Positions 45,182-55,238 of a stretch of DNA of 64,000 nt are shown piece by piece; position 1 is the stretch's first letter; every line of letters begins with the position of its first letter. The stretch is taken from contig UESW01005080.1 in the NCBI GenBank assembly GCA_900491605.1, positions 407,182-471,181 of the forward strand. The letters are read 5' to 3'. Origin of the DNA: Calamus simplicifolius. Lineage: Eukaryota; Streptophyta; Magnoliopsida; Arecales; Arecaceae. The position numbers and the translations under genes were made by a program. Below the pieces are notes generated by a model. The model was not told where the DNA came from. It did not search any database and saw nothing but the letters and a program-made list of their open reading frames with translations.

Positions 45182-45550
45182 TGATGAAAATTATGTATAC
45201 AAGATATAAATCTAATTCATATAAACATTGCGGAATGTATAAAATAAAATTCCCAGATGCCTAAGATCCTTAGGAACAGATTCATTAAATCACAAATAAA
45301 ATCTAATTTTATTCATACCTGAGTTCTTTATCGATGTAGATGAGGATGAAGCCGGTTAATCCTTGCCACTAGCCATCCACCTGTCCAGCCTCTAACGGTG
45401 ATCCATGCAGAAAAGAAGGGATGAAGACCTCCAAGGTATGAAGATGATACTACATGAGAGAGAGAGGGGTGCTAGCACCTCTTGAATCCTCTTTGAAGAA
45501 AAGTCTAATCTTTTCTTCTCATGCTCTTCTTTCTTGGTAGGAAGGAACTA

Positions 45551-45732
45551 TATTTATAGGTTGAAAATGAGAATCACCATGCAGAAAAGAAGGAATGAAG
45601 ACCTCCAAGGTATGAAGATGATACTACATGAGAGAGAGAGGGGTGCTAGCACCTCTTGAATCCTCTTTGAAGAAAAGTCTAATCTTTTCTTCTCATGCTC
45701 TTCTTTCTTGGTAGGAAGGAACTATATTTATA
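45551..45732 (-). promoter_or_regulatory. Duplicated TATA boxes in the copia 5' LTR
   Basis: TATAAATA on the minus strand at 45551-45558 and again at 45725-45732, each followed by the same downstream sequence because the core promoter/leader start is tandemly duplicated. Confidence 0.65.
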
Positions 45733-45771
45733 GGTTGAAAATGAGACGTTCCAAAGAGGAAGAGACCTCTC

Positions 45772-45920
45772 TTCATGGTAAGAAACTCCCATCATTATGG
45801 TAAGAAACTCCCATCTTCATGGTAAGAAACTCCTTCCATCTTCATGGTAAGAAACTTCCATCTTCATGGTAAGAAACTCCTTCCATCTTCATGGTAAGAA
45901 ACTCCCATCATGGTAAGATT
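45772..45920. repeat. Tandem GGTAAGAAACTCC repeats (putative U3 enhancer array)
   Basis: Seven or so units of about 19-24 bp (catcttcatggtaagaaact). On the coding strand the unit reads GGAGTTTCTTACCATGAAGA. The array is 40-190 bp upstream of the outer TATA box. Confidence 0.8.
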
Positions 45921-47322
45921 AATCCAAGTGTCACAATCTCAGCCTTTGAAATTAGGAGCTGGTTATCCCATAACTACATGCCCTAATTTGTACGTGTTCA
46001 TCATCGAACCGTAGAGATTCATCATGCCTCATCCATCTTCACATGGCTGAGATTGAACATCCATACCTGAATAATCAGAGCCATCCATCACATGGATCAA
46101 GTCACATATCGGTATCCAATTATTTGTTCATCATATGCACAAATAATTTCTCCTTAACATTCCTTCTACTATAATGGATCATATCTATTATTATTATATC
46201 TTCTTTAAATTGGGTCTCACCCAATTATTTAATTGATCATCTTATCTGAATTAAATCTAATTTAATTATCATTTTAATTCATCCAAAATTCTCCTTAATG
46301 CGTGTGACCCATTAGGCCCTTTAACATGTTGGCAATAATCGTGTCCTAATCATAGACCCTAGGAATGATTGGACAACTCTTTGTCCAAGTCAACAACATG
46401 ATTATAGATCATGAGAGGCCTCTAGCAAATCATCATGACCACCCAACTGCCAAAGGTTTTGTTGACGTGACCATCAATACCTGTCCATGAACGATTACCG
46501 TATGATCAAATCCTTTCATCACATATCCCAGATCAATCAGTGGTATGGAATGTGTCAACCCTGTAATTGATCTTTGTTTACTTGATCTCAGGAAAAATTG
46601 ACTATATGAATTAGAACTTCAAAACCATTTCGAATTCCAACTCAACCTTGCAAGGATTTAATAATCAATTTAATTCATCAAGTGGCTGTGGGATATAACC
46701 CTTTCTATCAAGGGAGACGAATCTTGTCTTGATCAAACATCATCTTCATATGCTTCATGTCATACCCAACCGACACCATATTTGCCACCCATGGCTAGAG
46801 CGACGTTTGGATGCCGTCAAAGCATGATATTTCACACATGAGATGCAATGAAGATCTCAAGTCAAAGGATCACTCACACCACCGTCATTAGAGATCAACC
46901 ATCGACACTATATAGAATATCCATATGGGATCTCTGTATGGGTCATCCAATGCATTGTTACAATAACGAGCATCCACACACCTATCCAAGTATCTTCATA
47001 CTTCAGCTTGTGAAATCAGCTGCTCACCCCAAGGGTAAGAATATGCAATGTATGCTAGTCTCACGGTGTTCGATAGTGTCCTGTACCATCTACACATCGA
47101 CTAGGGAAGTTTAAAGAATCAAACTGTAACGTGCAATTTGAATCTCACAATTTATAATCTCTATTACAAATTACATATGCACGGTTCACATTCTTTTGGA
47201 CTTTATCTCACAGACAAATATATCAAATAAAAGACATCTGGATAGATAAAGAAACCATTTTATTTGTATTCATAGAATGTATACTGTATTCAATCCATTT
47301 GGATCTAGGGCATACACTAACA

Positions 47323-48512
47323 CCCTCTCCGAAGACCCTGCCAAAGCTAGGCTGCTCAAGTGATGAGCTCCTAATTTTTTGATAATGGATGGGCGACTCT
47401 ACCGAATGTCCTTCTCATACCGGTCCTCAAGTGCGTAGGCCCCACGAAAGTCGATTACATCCTCCGCAAGATCTACAAGGGCATCTGTAGAATTCATCTG
47501 GGGGTAGAGCCCTGGCATACAAAGCCCTGCGCCTAGGATACTATTGGCTGACGATGAAGGAGGATGCTGCCGAGCTAGTCCAAAGGTGTGACAGCTGCCA
47601 ACGATATGCCAATATCCAGTGGCAGCCAACCTCTCAGCTAAACCCCCTGGTGACCCCATGGCCTTTCGCTTTGTGGGGAATGGACATCCTGGGACCATTC
47701 CTTCCAGCCTCTGGTTAGCGTAGGTTCCTACTGGTTACCATCGACCACTTCACCAAATGGGTCGAGGCTGAAGCAATAGCTAAAATTATTGAGAGCAAGG
47801 TAAGGTCCTTTTTCTAGAAGTATATAATCTGTCGGTTCGGACTGCCGCATACCCTCATCGCCGATAATGGCCAATAATTCGACAATGCTCCCATCAGAGG
47901 ATTCTGCACTGAGCTTAGCATCCATCAGTGGTTTACCTCTGTTAGTTACCCCCAGACCAACGGGGCGACCGAGGTGATAAATCGTACTATCCTTCAAGGA
48001 CTCAGGGCACGGTTGGACGACTTCAAAGGGAGATGTGTGGAGGAACTCCCCAACACACGATGCCACAGGCTCCCACCGAGGAGACCCCCTTCAGCCTTGT
48101 CTTCGGGTTTGAGGCTATCATCCCCATGGAGATTGGAGTTCCAAGTCCCCGAATGGAGTCTTACGATGAGGAGGACAACTCGAGCTAGCTGCGAGCCAAT
48201 CTTGACCTCATGGAAGAGGCACATGATAGAGCGCGGCTCATGATGGCTACCTACCGACAGCAAACCGCCAGGTACTACAACGCTCACGTTCACCCTCAAA
48301 CGTTATTGCCAGGGGACCTAATCCTCAGACGGGTTGAAGTCTCGAAGCTGATGGAAGGAGGAAAGCTATCGCCAAATTGGGAAGGACCCTATCGAGTCAC
48401 CGAGGCCCTTCACTACGGAGCATACCGAATCGAAGGACTGGATGGAAAGTCGCTCCCCCGGACCTAAAATTCTGACAACTTTCGACGATACTATCAGTAA
48501 TGTACCCCTTCT
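47323..48512 (+). pseudogene. pol: Integrase remnant, Tat B
   Basis: Continues Tat pol after the copia insertion. Readable blocks in shifting frames are CDSCQRYAN (zinc finger end), MDILGPF, FTKWVEAEAIAKI, RFGLPHTLIADNG, YPQTNGATEVINRTI (catalytic Glu region) and the C-terminal SPNWEGPYRVTEALHYGAYR at 48210-48467. Several stops, for example tag near 47717 and 47813. It is collinear with the minus-strand integrase of Tat C (61874-62798). Confidence 0.85.
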
Positions 48513-48597
48513 TTACATTAAGTGTTTGTATTCTTCTGGACTTACCCATCCCACATTCTCAGCTAATAAAAATGTGTTCGAGCAATCCATCTTTTCA
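48513..48597 (+). other. 3' flank of Tat B pol with a poly(A)-signal-like AATAAA
   Basis: ctaataaaaatgtg at about 48560 gives AATAAA just downstream of the pol stop and just before the tandem array. It could terminate a sense transcript before the antisense gene. Inference only. Confidence 0.35.
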
Positions 48598-48960
48598 GCC
48601 AAAGCCCGACTCCGATCGGCACTAAAACCCCAAGGCCAGCTCGGCACCAAAGCCCAACTCCGGTCGGCACTGAAAGCCTAAGGCCAGCTCGGCACCAAAG
48701 CTCGACTCCGGTCGGCACTAAAAGCTCGAGGCCAGTTCGACACCAAAGCCTGACTCCGATCGACACTGAAAGCCCGAGTCCAGCTCGGCACCAAAGCCCA
48801 ACTCCGGTCAGCACTGAAAGCCCAAGGCCAGCTCGGCACCAAAGCCTAACTTCGGTCGGCACTAAAAGCCCGAGGCTAACTCGGCACCAAATCCCGACTC
48901 CGGTCGGCACTGAAAGCCCGAGGCTAGCTCGGCACCAAGGCCTGTCTCGATCAGCACGGA
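48598..48960. repeat. 48-bp tandem array between Tat B pol and antisense ORF
   Basis: About seven and a half units of 48 bp, consensus gctcggcaccaaagcccg, actccggtcggcactgaa, agcccgaggcca. Non-coding. Tat C has a different array (141-bp units) at the same relative place. Confidence 0.88.
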
Positions 48961-49357
48961 GAGCTCAAGGCTGACTTGGCACCTAAGGAATGGCCTCGGA
49001 CAGACTTGGGGTCCCGAAGGCGGCTCAGTGCTATAGGCTCACCACGGAGCTCACCTATGCACAGATCTCGGGTTCACTAAGGGAAGCTTCGAGGTCAGCC
49101 TCAGTGCCCCCACTAGAACCCGATCCTATATAGCAACTAAGTTGCAGATTTGCTCGTGGCAAGCAGACGAACACTGTTCCCCAGTGCCGATGCAGCCCTA
49201 TTAAGGGTCCTATGATGGCAAGATAAAAGGCAAGGTGCACTACACTAACTCTCGAAAGCATATTTAAAAAAGAATATTTTCATTGCTTAAAGTGTTTACA
49301 AAATGCCGACCAAGTCGGACTTCAATACAAGGACAAAAAAAAAAGGTAAAGGGGGAA
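48961..49357. other. Spacer between array and antisense ORF, Tat B
   Basis: No gene. GC-rich remnants of the array fade by about 49060. Then comes a 3'-UTR-like AT-rich piece with a 10-A run (49328-49341), expected downstream of the antisense gene. Confidence 0.5.
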
Positions 49358-49991
49358 TCAGGGATCGGCCGCCGCAGGCCCATCGTCAGATAGCGGCTCC
49401 TCGGACACCTCATCTTGCTCGATGTCCGCAACGCTGGGAAGACCGAGGACCCTGGCCACCTTCTCCATGTAGTCCCGAAACCCCTGGAGGTAGACGTCCG
49501 CGGAGGCTTCGGCCAGCTCGTCCGAGAAGCTGGTAGAGTCGTGGAAGTTGTCCACAGCTTCTACAGCCCTCCTCTCGATGGCTGCTGCTCTCTCCTTGGC
49601 GGCAGCTGCAGCAGCTTCCGCCCTGCGGACCAGGACCTCCCCCTTTGCAGTGTGGGAGTTCTCCATCCTCGCCACCTCTTCGGCATTCTCCACCCTCTCC
49701 TCAGCCGCCTTCACTTCAATGGAGAGGGCATCGATGTGGTAATCTCTGGCGATGACGGCCCCCATAGCCTCCCGCAACTGGCTCAAGGCTGCACGAGCGC
49801 GCTCGGCCTCGACGGCCGCCCAACTGACGGCCTCCTTGAGCTCGGCAGCTCGGTCGGTTCTTGCTGCCTCTAAGGCCTCCTCTGCCCTCTCGGCTCAAGC
49901 CTAGGCTTCAACAGCCTCCCTCTAAGCTTGGCGAAGGACGGTCTCCCCTTGGTCGATGACCTCCCTCATGGCCACCAAGGAGTTGACCAAC

Positions 49992-50057
49992 TGCATCAAA
50001 AAGTGAGTTAGCACCAGGCAGCCAAGACCGAAAACTTAAATCATGCAAAATACTTAC
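49992..50057 (-). other. Intron 2 of Tat B aORF
   Basis: 66 bp. Donor GTAAGTA, acceptor TTTTTGATGCAG, branch-like TGCTAAC about 20 nt upstream of the acceptor, phase 0. Equivalent to 59205-59276 in Tat C. Confidence 0.78.
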
Positions 50058-50595
50058 CCAAATGTGTGCCACGAAAGCCTCCCTAAAGAAGGCCAAGGCT
50101 CCCAATTGACGAAGCTCCTCCCGAAACTCGGGCATGATAATTTGGGCAATGAGTCACTCCGCCCAGCGATCGTGATTCATCACGGAGGGCCAAGAGGGGA
50201 TCGCCCTGACCTCACCTCCCTCGGCGGCCTCGGCTAGCTCAAGCGCTGTGGGTGCTGGGCTGGTAGCCATCGGCGCTTCCTTCACCAGTGGCCCTGCTGC
50301 TGCCAAGGGGCCCTCGCCCGAGCTCGGCTCCACCTTGGTTCGGCGACTGGGACAGGGGGCTCTACCGGCGCCGTGGCCCTCCCAGCAACAGCTCCTTCCG
50401 GGGGAGTATCAGCCGTTAGGTTGATGGCGGGGCCGACTACTGGCTCCCTCTCATGTTCCGAGGGTAGGGGAGACCGTACCGGGGATCGACCCGGGGCCTG
50501 GGTCCATTGCCTTTCGCTTGGCCCCTCAGCACCCTCGAGGGCCCTCTTCCCCTTCATCGCAGCCTTTTGGACAACGTGAACCGGGGTCTTCATCA

Positions 50596-50676
50596 CTGCA
50601 CAAATCATTAGTCATAGTAAAAAAAAAAGGAGAATGAAGGAAAATAGGCCAAGGATCGGGGCCTGCGGTCGCTCAC
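50596..50676 (-). other. Intron 1 of Tat B aORF
   Basis: 81 bp. Donor GTGAGC, acceptor TTTGTGCAG, branch-like GACTAATG about 20 nt before the acceptor. Interrupts the frame at phase 1. Equivalent to 58464-58546 in Tat C. Confidence 0.75.
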
Positions 50677-51513
50677 CGCTGCAAGAAGAGACGCCTGTGA
50701 GCCGAAGGTTATCCTCCGACAGGAGCTGATTGCAATGGGGGACCTTGGCTGTCAAGAGTTGCCCGAGTGCCTCCCTGTCCCCCGGGGCCACCATCAAGTC
50801 CTTGTTCGGTCTCGTGTCCGGTTCCTCCCACCTCGGTCTCACCCCCTCGAGATTGGCAAAAAAGAAACAGGATTTCATCCCTTGACGGATGAAGGCATAC
50901 CGAGTTTGAGGGTTTGGCCGAGCCGAGGCTGGAACAGCCACCAGCCCAACTGTTGTCAAAGGGTGTAGAAGCAATGAAAGAGAGAGATCCTAGGCTCAAT
51001 ACCATGAAAATGGCAGAGCACTAAGAAGCCATAGATGGTCCGAATGGAGTTCAGAACCAACTCGACGAGCGTCAGGGACAGGGAATAACAGTCAAGAAGA
51101 TTGAGGAAGAAAGGGTGGTAGGGTAGGCGAAGACCTATCCTAAGGGAGACCTCGTAGATGGTAATTCTACCAGGCCAGAAAGAAACTACCCTATCGTCGG
51201 GGGTAGGGAGAAAAAGATGGATGCTGCTAGGAATCTGGTAACAGATCCTAATGTTGGCCAAATCTTGGCTTGTTACTGCGGAGGTGGTCCCCATCAGGGA
51301 TTCCGCCCCCACCCTCGATGAGGCACCGGCGGCCGCCGAGCGACTCCTGGCAGGGGCCCGGCCGGTGACTCGCCGTTGGAAGAGAAGAACATGGTCCTCA
51401 TAGAAGGAGGAAGAAGACCATGAAGGTGCGGGAGATGGAGAGGCTTGAAGCCTCGAGGAAGAAATCTGATCCCTAGGGGAAGCAGAAGAGGACCAAGATG
51501 GAGAGGAAGCCAT

Positions 51514-52040
51514 TGAAAAACTAGGAAGTTGGAAGTGATTGAGGAACTAACCTGGATCAAGAAGGAAGAGCAGCTCGGGAGGAAGACAAAGGCGGAAGAA
51601 CTCGAGGAGGAAGACACTCTCTTAAGGGGCAGAATGCTAGGCTCGAGAGCTTTCCCTCCGATTTATCATTTTCGAATAGTCCCGCCTTACCTAACCGGCC
51701 ACGCGGACCCTCGCTATAGGTGGTGTCACCTAGGCAGATGCCCAACGCATGGGATATTCTGCCTTCGACCAATCACAGGGCATCGCTGATGTCAACGCAT
51801 GGTGGCAATGATGGTGGTTGCTTTTCTTGGGTTTTGAGAGGACACTCCCGTTTCGAGGTGGATTTCCACAGATCTGACGGTTGACAGAGGTGGTAGCGTC
51901 GCAGAGCAAGCCACCCACGCTAAGAAATTACTGTACCCGAGGATACACGCCCCTCCGCAATTGGCAGCACATCGGGATCAACCACCTGGGAGCATATGCC
52001 CCTTTCGCCTGGCAAGGGTGGGCCCACTTTGTCTCAGAGG
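51514..52040 (-). promoter_or_regulatory. Upstream region of Tat B aORF
   Basis: No sense gene. A TATA-like CCTATAGCG on the minus strand at about 51714-51722 lies about 200 bp before the aORF ATG, matching the spacing of a better TATA box in Tat C. Weak. Confidence 0.35.
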
Positions 52041-52052
52041 TAAGGGGGCATC
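52041..52052 (+). other. Polypurine tract of Tat B
   Basis: taagggggcatc immediately precedes the 3' LTR start TGATGTGG. Confidence 0.75.
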
Positions 52053-52740
52053 TGATGTGGCTAATGAAGCCGTGTTAGAGTTGACGAACGAAGCAGCTAG
52101 CGGAACCACCACCTCGGCCTCCGAGGTACCCTCAGCCTCGGCCTCCAAGGTCCCCTCGGCCTTGGCCTCTCAAGCCCCCTCGGCCTTAACCTCCGAAGTC
52201 CCCTCGGACCTCAAGTCCCCTTGGCCTCGGATTTTGTCCCTTCGACCTCCAGCTGCGGGTCCCCTTGGCCTCCGAAGTCCCATCGGCCTCGGACAACAGG
52301 CCCCCTCAGACCTTGAGCCCCCTCAGCCTCGGACTTCGCCCCTCGACCTCCGAAGTCCCCTCGGCCTTGAACTTCAGGTCCCCTCGAACCTCAGGTCCCC
52401 TTAGCTTCGGACTTCGTCCCCTCGGCCTCCGAAGTCCCCTTGGCCTCGGACCTCAAGTCCCCTCAGACCACAAGTCCCCTCAGCCTCGGACTTTGTCCCT
52501 TCAACCTCCAGCTGCGGGTCCCCTCGGCCTCTGAAGTCCCCTCGGCTTTGGACCTTAGGTCCTCTTGGACCTTGAGTCCCCTCGGCCTCGGACTTCATCC
52601 CCTCGGCCTCCAGCTGCGGGTCCCCTCGGCCTCCGAAGTCTCCTCGTTCTCAGACTTTAGGTCCTCTCTGACCTCAAGTCCCCTCGGCCTCGGGCTTCGT
52701 CCCTTCAGCCTCCAGCTGTGGGTCCCCTCGGCCTTCGAAG

Positions 52741-53237
52741 CAAAGTTATCAATTTCGTTTCGTTTCGGTCGTTTCGGCCGAGACATTTCATTTTGGTAGC
52801 TTATCCGAAAAAATAAGTACTACGTTTCATTTCGAAAGATTTTTTGGCCGTTTCGATGCGTTTCGATGTAGTTCGGCCGTTTTCGGCCGTTTCAGTATGT
52901 TTCGGCCGTTTCGGTAAAATATGTTTTGGAGACCAATTTATGAATTATTAAACCTTTCAGAACCATTTTATATATATATATAATATAAAAAAAATTCTAG
53001 TTACCCTATCCCCATTTTAAAATATATATATATAATAACAAAAAAATTCTGGTTACCCTATCCTCACGGTCGCATCTCTTAAAAACTCAAACTCTTTATT
53101 TTATATTGTTATTATTATTTATGAAGAATATGAATTATGAATTTTTTCATTATATATATATTTCAAACTCTTAAAAACTTAAACTCTTTATTTTTATGTT
53201 GTTATTATTATTTATAAAGAATATGAATTATGAATAA

Positions 53238-53304
<67 letters not shown>

Positions 53305-53394
53305 CGAAACGAAGCACCGAAACGGTCCGATACCAAAATATTTCGTTTCATAAGCTAAACCAAAATATAATCCGAAACGAAATTGACAACCTTG
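52741..53394. mobile_element. hAT-like MITE in Tat B 3' LTR
   Basis: Flanked by a perfect 8-bp duplication CTTCGAAG (52733-52740 and 53395-53402); the equivalent 5' LTR site near 12933 is empty. Terminal inverted repeats are about 22 bp with two mismatches, consensus CAARGTTRTCAATTTCG. The left part is packed with TTTCGGCCGTTTCG repeats. The right part is AT-rich with an internal tandem duplication of about 100 bp and a TA run (53246-53301). No transposase ORF. The 8-bp TSD points to hAT. Confidence 0.9.
53240..53302. repeat. TA dinucleotide run inside the MITE
   Basis: About 30 TA units, self-complementary. Confidence 0.95.
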
Positions 53395-54508
53395 CTTCGA
53401 AGTCTCCTCGGCCTCAGACTTCAGTTTCCCTCGGACCTCAAGTCCCCTCGGCCTCGGGCTTCATCCCTTCAGCCTCCAGCTGCGAGTCCCCACGGCCTTG
53501 GACCTCAAGTCTCCTTGGCCTCGAACCTCAGTCTTCTCTACCTTGAGCTGCCTGACACTACCACATGGCCCACCAACCGTCTGCAGCTGCCACGTGGCCC
53601 ACTAATCATCTACAACTGCGGGTGGCTACTACCCGTAACAGTGCACGCCTGACACGACTAGGCCCACCTACCACCTGTGGTGCCACGCCTAACAGTTGGT
53701 TCATGGGGCAAGATACCTCTGACATACTCAGTATCGATTGCGACCTGTCTATGTTAGCCTGGCCACCTGTTCGCTAACGGACAACGACACATCGGGATTA
53801 GCTACCTTCTAAAAGCGAAAAAGGGAATCTTCGAATAGGTATAAGAACCCATACTCACAACGAGGAAAGGGATCTGAACTCAAGCTTTCTAGCTATTTCT
53901 CTGCTAGTTTTTTTCTTCATTATTTTCGAGTCGCTTACTTTAGCGTTGGAGGGTCCCCACCGATGCAACCGGTCTCCGGAGACTTTCTTGCAGGAGCTTC
54001 TTCAAGGAGGAGGATCTCCGTCTCCCAGCATTGGAGGAACGTGACTTGGCGGCAATATTGAGTATTTTAAAATAATATCAGTGCGAACATAGCTCATAAG
54101 CTAAAGAGATTTGAGGTTATATTATAACAAATAGATTTTAAGATTGACAACAATCGATTGATGTGCTTATGATTTTATTTATAAGAGCCTATATATGCAC
54201 GTGTTTAGTTTCATATTAATTTTACAACATCAAAAAACATAAATAATATCTTTAACCATTCCTTTTAGAAGAAATTTTGAGTTATTTTATTAAATATGAT
54301 TAACATGCTAAGTAGATATGAATTAAATACTAACTAAAGTGCATTAGGTAAGAGGGTTAAACCCATGATTTAGACTTAAAAAATTGGGCTTGCTTAACTT
54401 TCAGGTAGGCTTAGATCGACAGATATCTTTATTAGCCCAATTCAACCTACCGCGAAGCTATATAACCATTTCCTTCCTCACAACATCTCACTTTCCTACT
54501 TGGTTTTA

Positions 54509-54511
<3 letters not shown>

Positions 54512-54541
<30 letters not shown>
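54512..54541. repeat. TA microsatellite
   Basis: About 15 TA units in otherwise unassigned sequence. Confidence 0.9.
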
Positions 54542-54543
<2 letters not shown>

Positions 54544-54611
54544 CCATACAACCAAACACCTTAACAACCCCCATTTTGAGTTCATCGCTGGTTTGAATTT
54601 TTGCACTTGGA

Positions 54612-54615
<4 letters not shown>

Positions 54616-54643
<28 letters not shown>

Positions 54644-54644
54644 C
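54616..54644. repeat. CT microsatellite
   Basis: About 13 CT units. Confidence 0.9.
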
Positions 54645-55238
54645 ACTCTCTAATAAGAAAAAGTAATTAGATCATAGTCCTATACTATAAGCAACATATA
54701 TTATTTAAAAGTATTAAAAAAATAAATAAGAATAACAAAATATTGCCAAGAACTTGCATCCTTTATCTTGTTAAATTCTTATATAAAAAATAAGTTTTAA
54801 TCTTTAAGCCTGATCTATTTACTAAACGGACTTATTTTATCGATTCAACCTAGCCATCGAGGCTAAATCTTTATTCCTTCAATAGTTCCATTCGATCAAA
54901 TATTAGGTTGAAAGTTCTTTCCCGATAAATATAAAAAAATATGTGACAATATCCATTAATAATATAAAGCGGATATGAATATAAAGATATCTTGAGAATA
55001 GTTTTATAGTCAACAAGAGACCAAAATTTATGTAGGTTCTGCCTATTTGATTGACTTCGAATTAAAAAAAAAAAGATAATAGCCTATAAATAATCTAGAC
55101 GTTTGCTTTGAATTGAAGTTTGAAAAATATGAAATGAATATAATATAAAATTCAGAATAGATGAATACAGAGCAATTATGAATAATATAATGAATATGAA
55201 TATTATACAATTTTTACAAACATAACCATATATAAAAT

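Larger units (their letters stand above)
28514..47322 (-). mobile_element. Angela/Tork-like Ty1/copia element B with nested SIRE-like element
   Basis: Left end TGTTGGAAATTATG, right end ATACACTAACA, TSD ccctc on both sides (28509-28513 and 47323-47327). Coding order on the minus strand is gag, protease, integrase, RT, as in Ty1/copia. The 2.1-kb LTR, the long leader (43625-45165) and motifs such as LGLSQSTYIDKVLKRF suggest the Angela/Tork group (family placement is from memory, moderate). The 3' LTR is truncated at 29817 and RNase H is deleted. Confidence 0.9.
45182..47322 (-). mobile_element. 5' LTR of the copia element (full length, with internal duplication)
   Basis: 2141 bp, TGATGAAAATT to CACTAACA, followed by TSD ccctc. 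It is the only full LTR of this family here. A segment of about 155 bp (45418-45572) is repeated at 45590-45745 and includes the TATA region. GGTAAGAAACTCC repeats lie at 45772-45920. Confidence 0.92.
49358..51513 (-). pseudogene. Antisense ORF (aORF) of Tat B, three exons, PF04195-like plus coiled coil
   Basis: Opposite strand to Tat pol. Exon 1 50677-51513, exon 2 50058-50595, exon 3 49358-49991. Exon 1 has a Ser-rich N terminus, then RITIYEVSLRIGLRLPYHPF, FFLNLLDCY, LVELVLNSIRTIYGFLVL and FFFANLEGVRPRWEEPDT, the pattern of the 'putative gypsy type transposon' family (Transposase_28). Exon 2 is Pro/Ala-rich and ends FREELRQLGALAFFREAF. Exon 3 is an Ala/Glu coiled coil (VKAAEERVENAEEVARMEN) with an acidic tail. 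Breaks: a frameshift near 50960, another near 50340, a TGA near 50160 and stops near 49890-49925. Antisense ORFs are known in Tat elements; the product's role is unknown. Confidence 0.82.
12408..54054 (+). mobile_element. Tat-lineage Ty3/gypsy element B, complete but nested
   Basis: 5' LTR 12408-13653, internal region in three pieces (13654-14366, 25150-28513, 47323-52052), 3' LTR 52053-54054. Order: gag, protease, RT, RNase H1, aRNH, integrase, tandem array, antisense ORF, polypurine tract. It is interrupted by a Tekay element (14367-25149) and an Angela/Tork-like element (28514-47322). Without these and the MITE it would be roughly 11.5 kb. The expected 5-bp TSD is not clear: bases left of 12408 are ttgag, bases right of 54054 are atatt. 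Confidence 0.88.
52053..54054 (+). mobile_element. 3' LTR of Tat B, with MITE insertion
   Basis: Begins TGATGTGGCTAATG, ends TTGGCGGCA. GC-rich array at 52110-52740 and 53403-53530, interrupted by a 654-bp MITE. Outside the array it matches 12408-13653. Confidence 0.9.
54055..55238. other. Unassigned AT-rich spacer between Tat B and Tat C
   Basis: No gene or recognisable element. Simple repeats: TA run at 54512-54541, TC run at 54619-54643, poly-A at 55067-55076. Probably old intergenic sequence. Confidence 0.65.

Noticed and set aside
46848..47114. 88-codon plus-strand frame in the copia LTR
   Set aside because: Entirely inside U3 of the minus-strand element and no homologous motif; chance frame.
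47399..48299. Minus-strand frames over the Tat B integrase
   Set aside because: Shadows of the plus-strand integrase remnant, whose motifs match Tat C.
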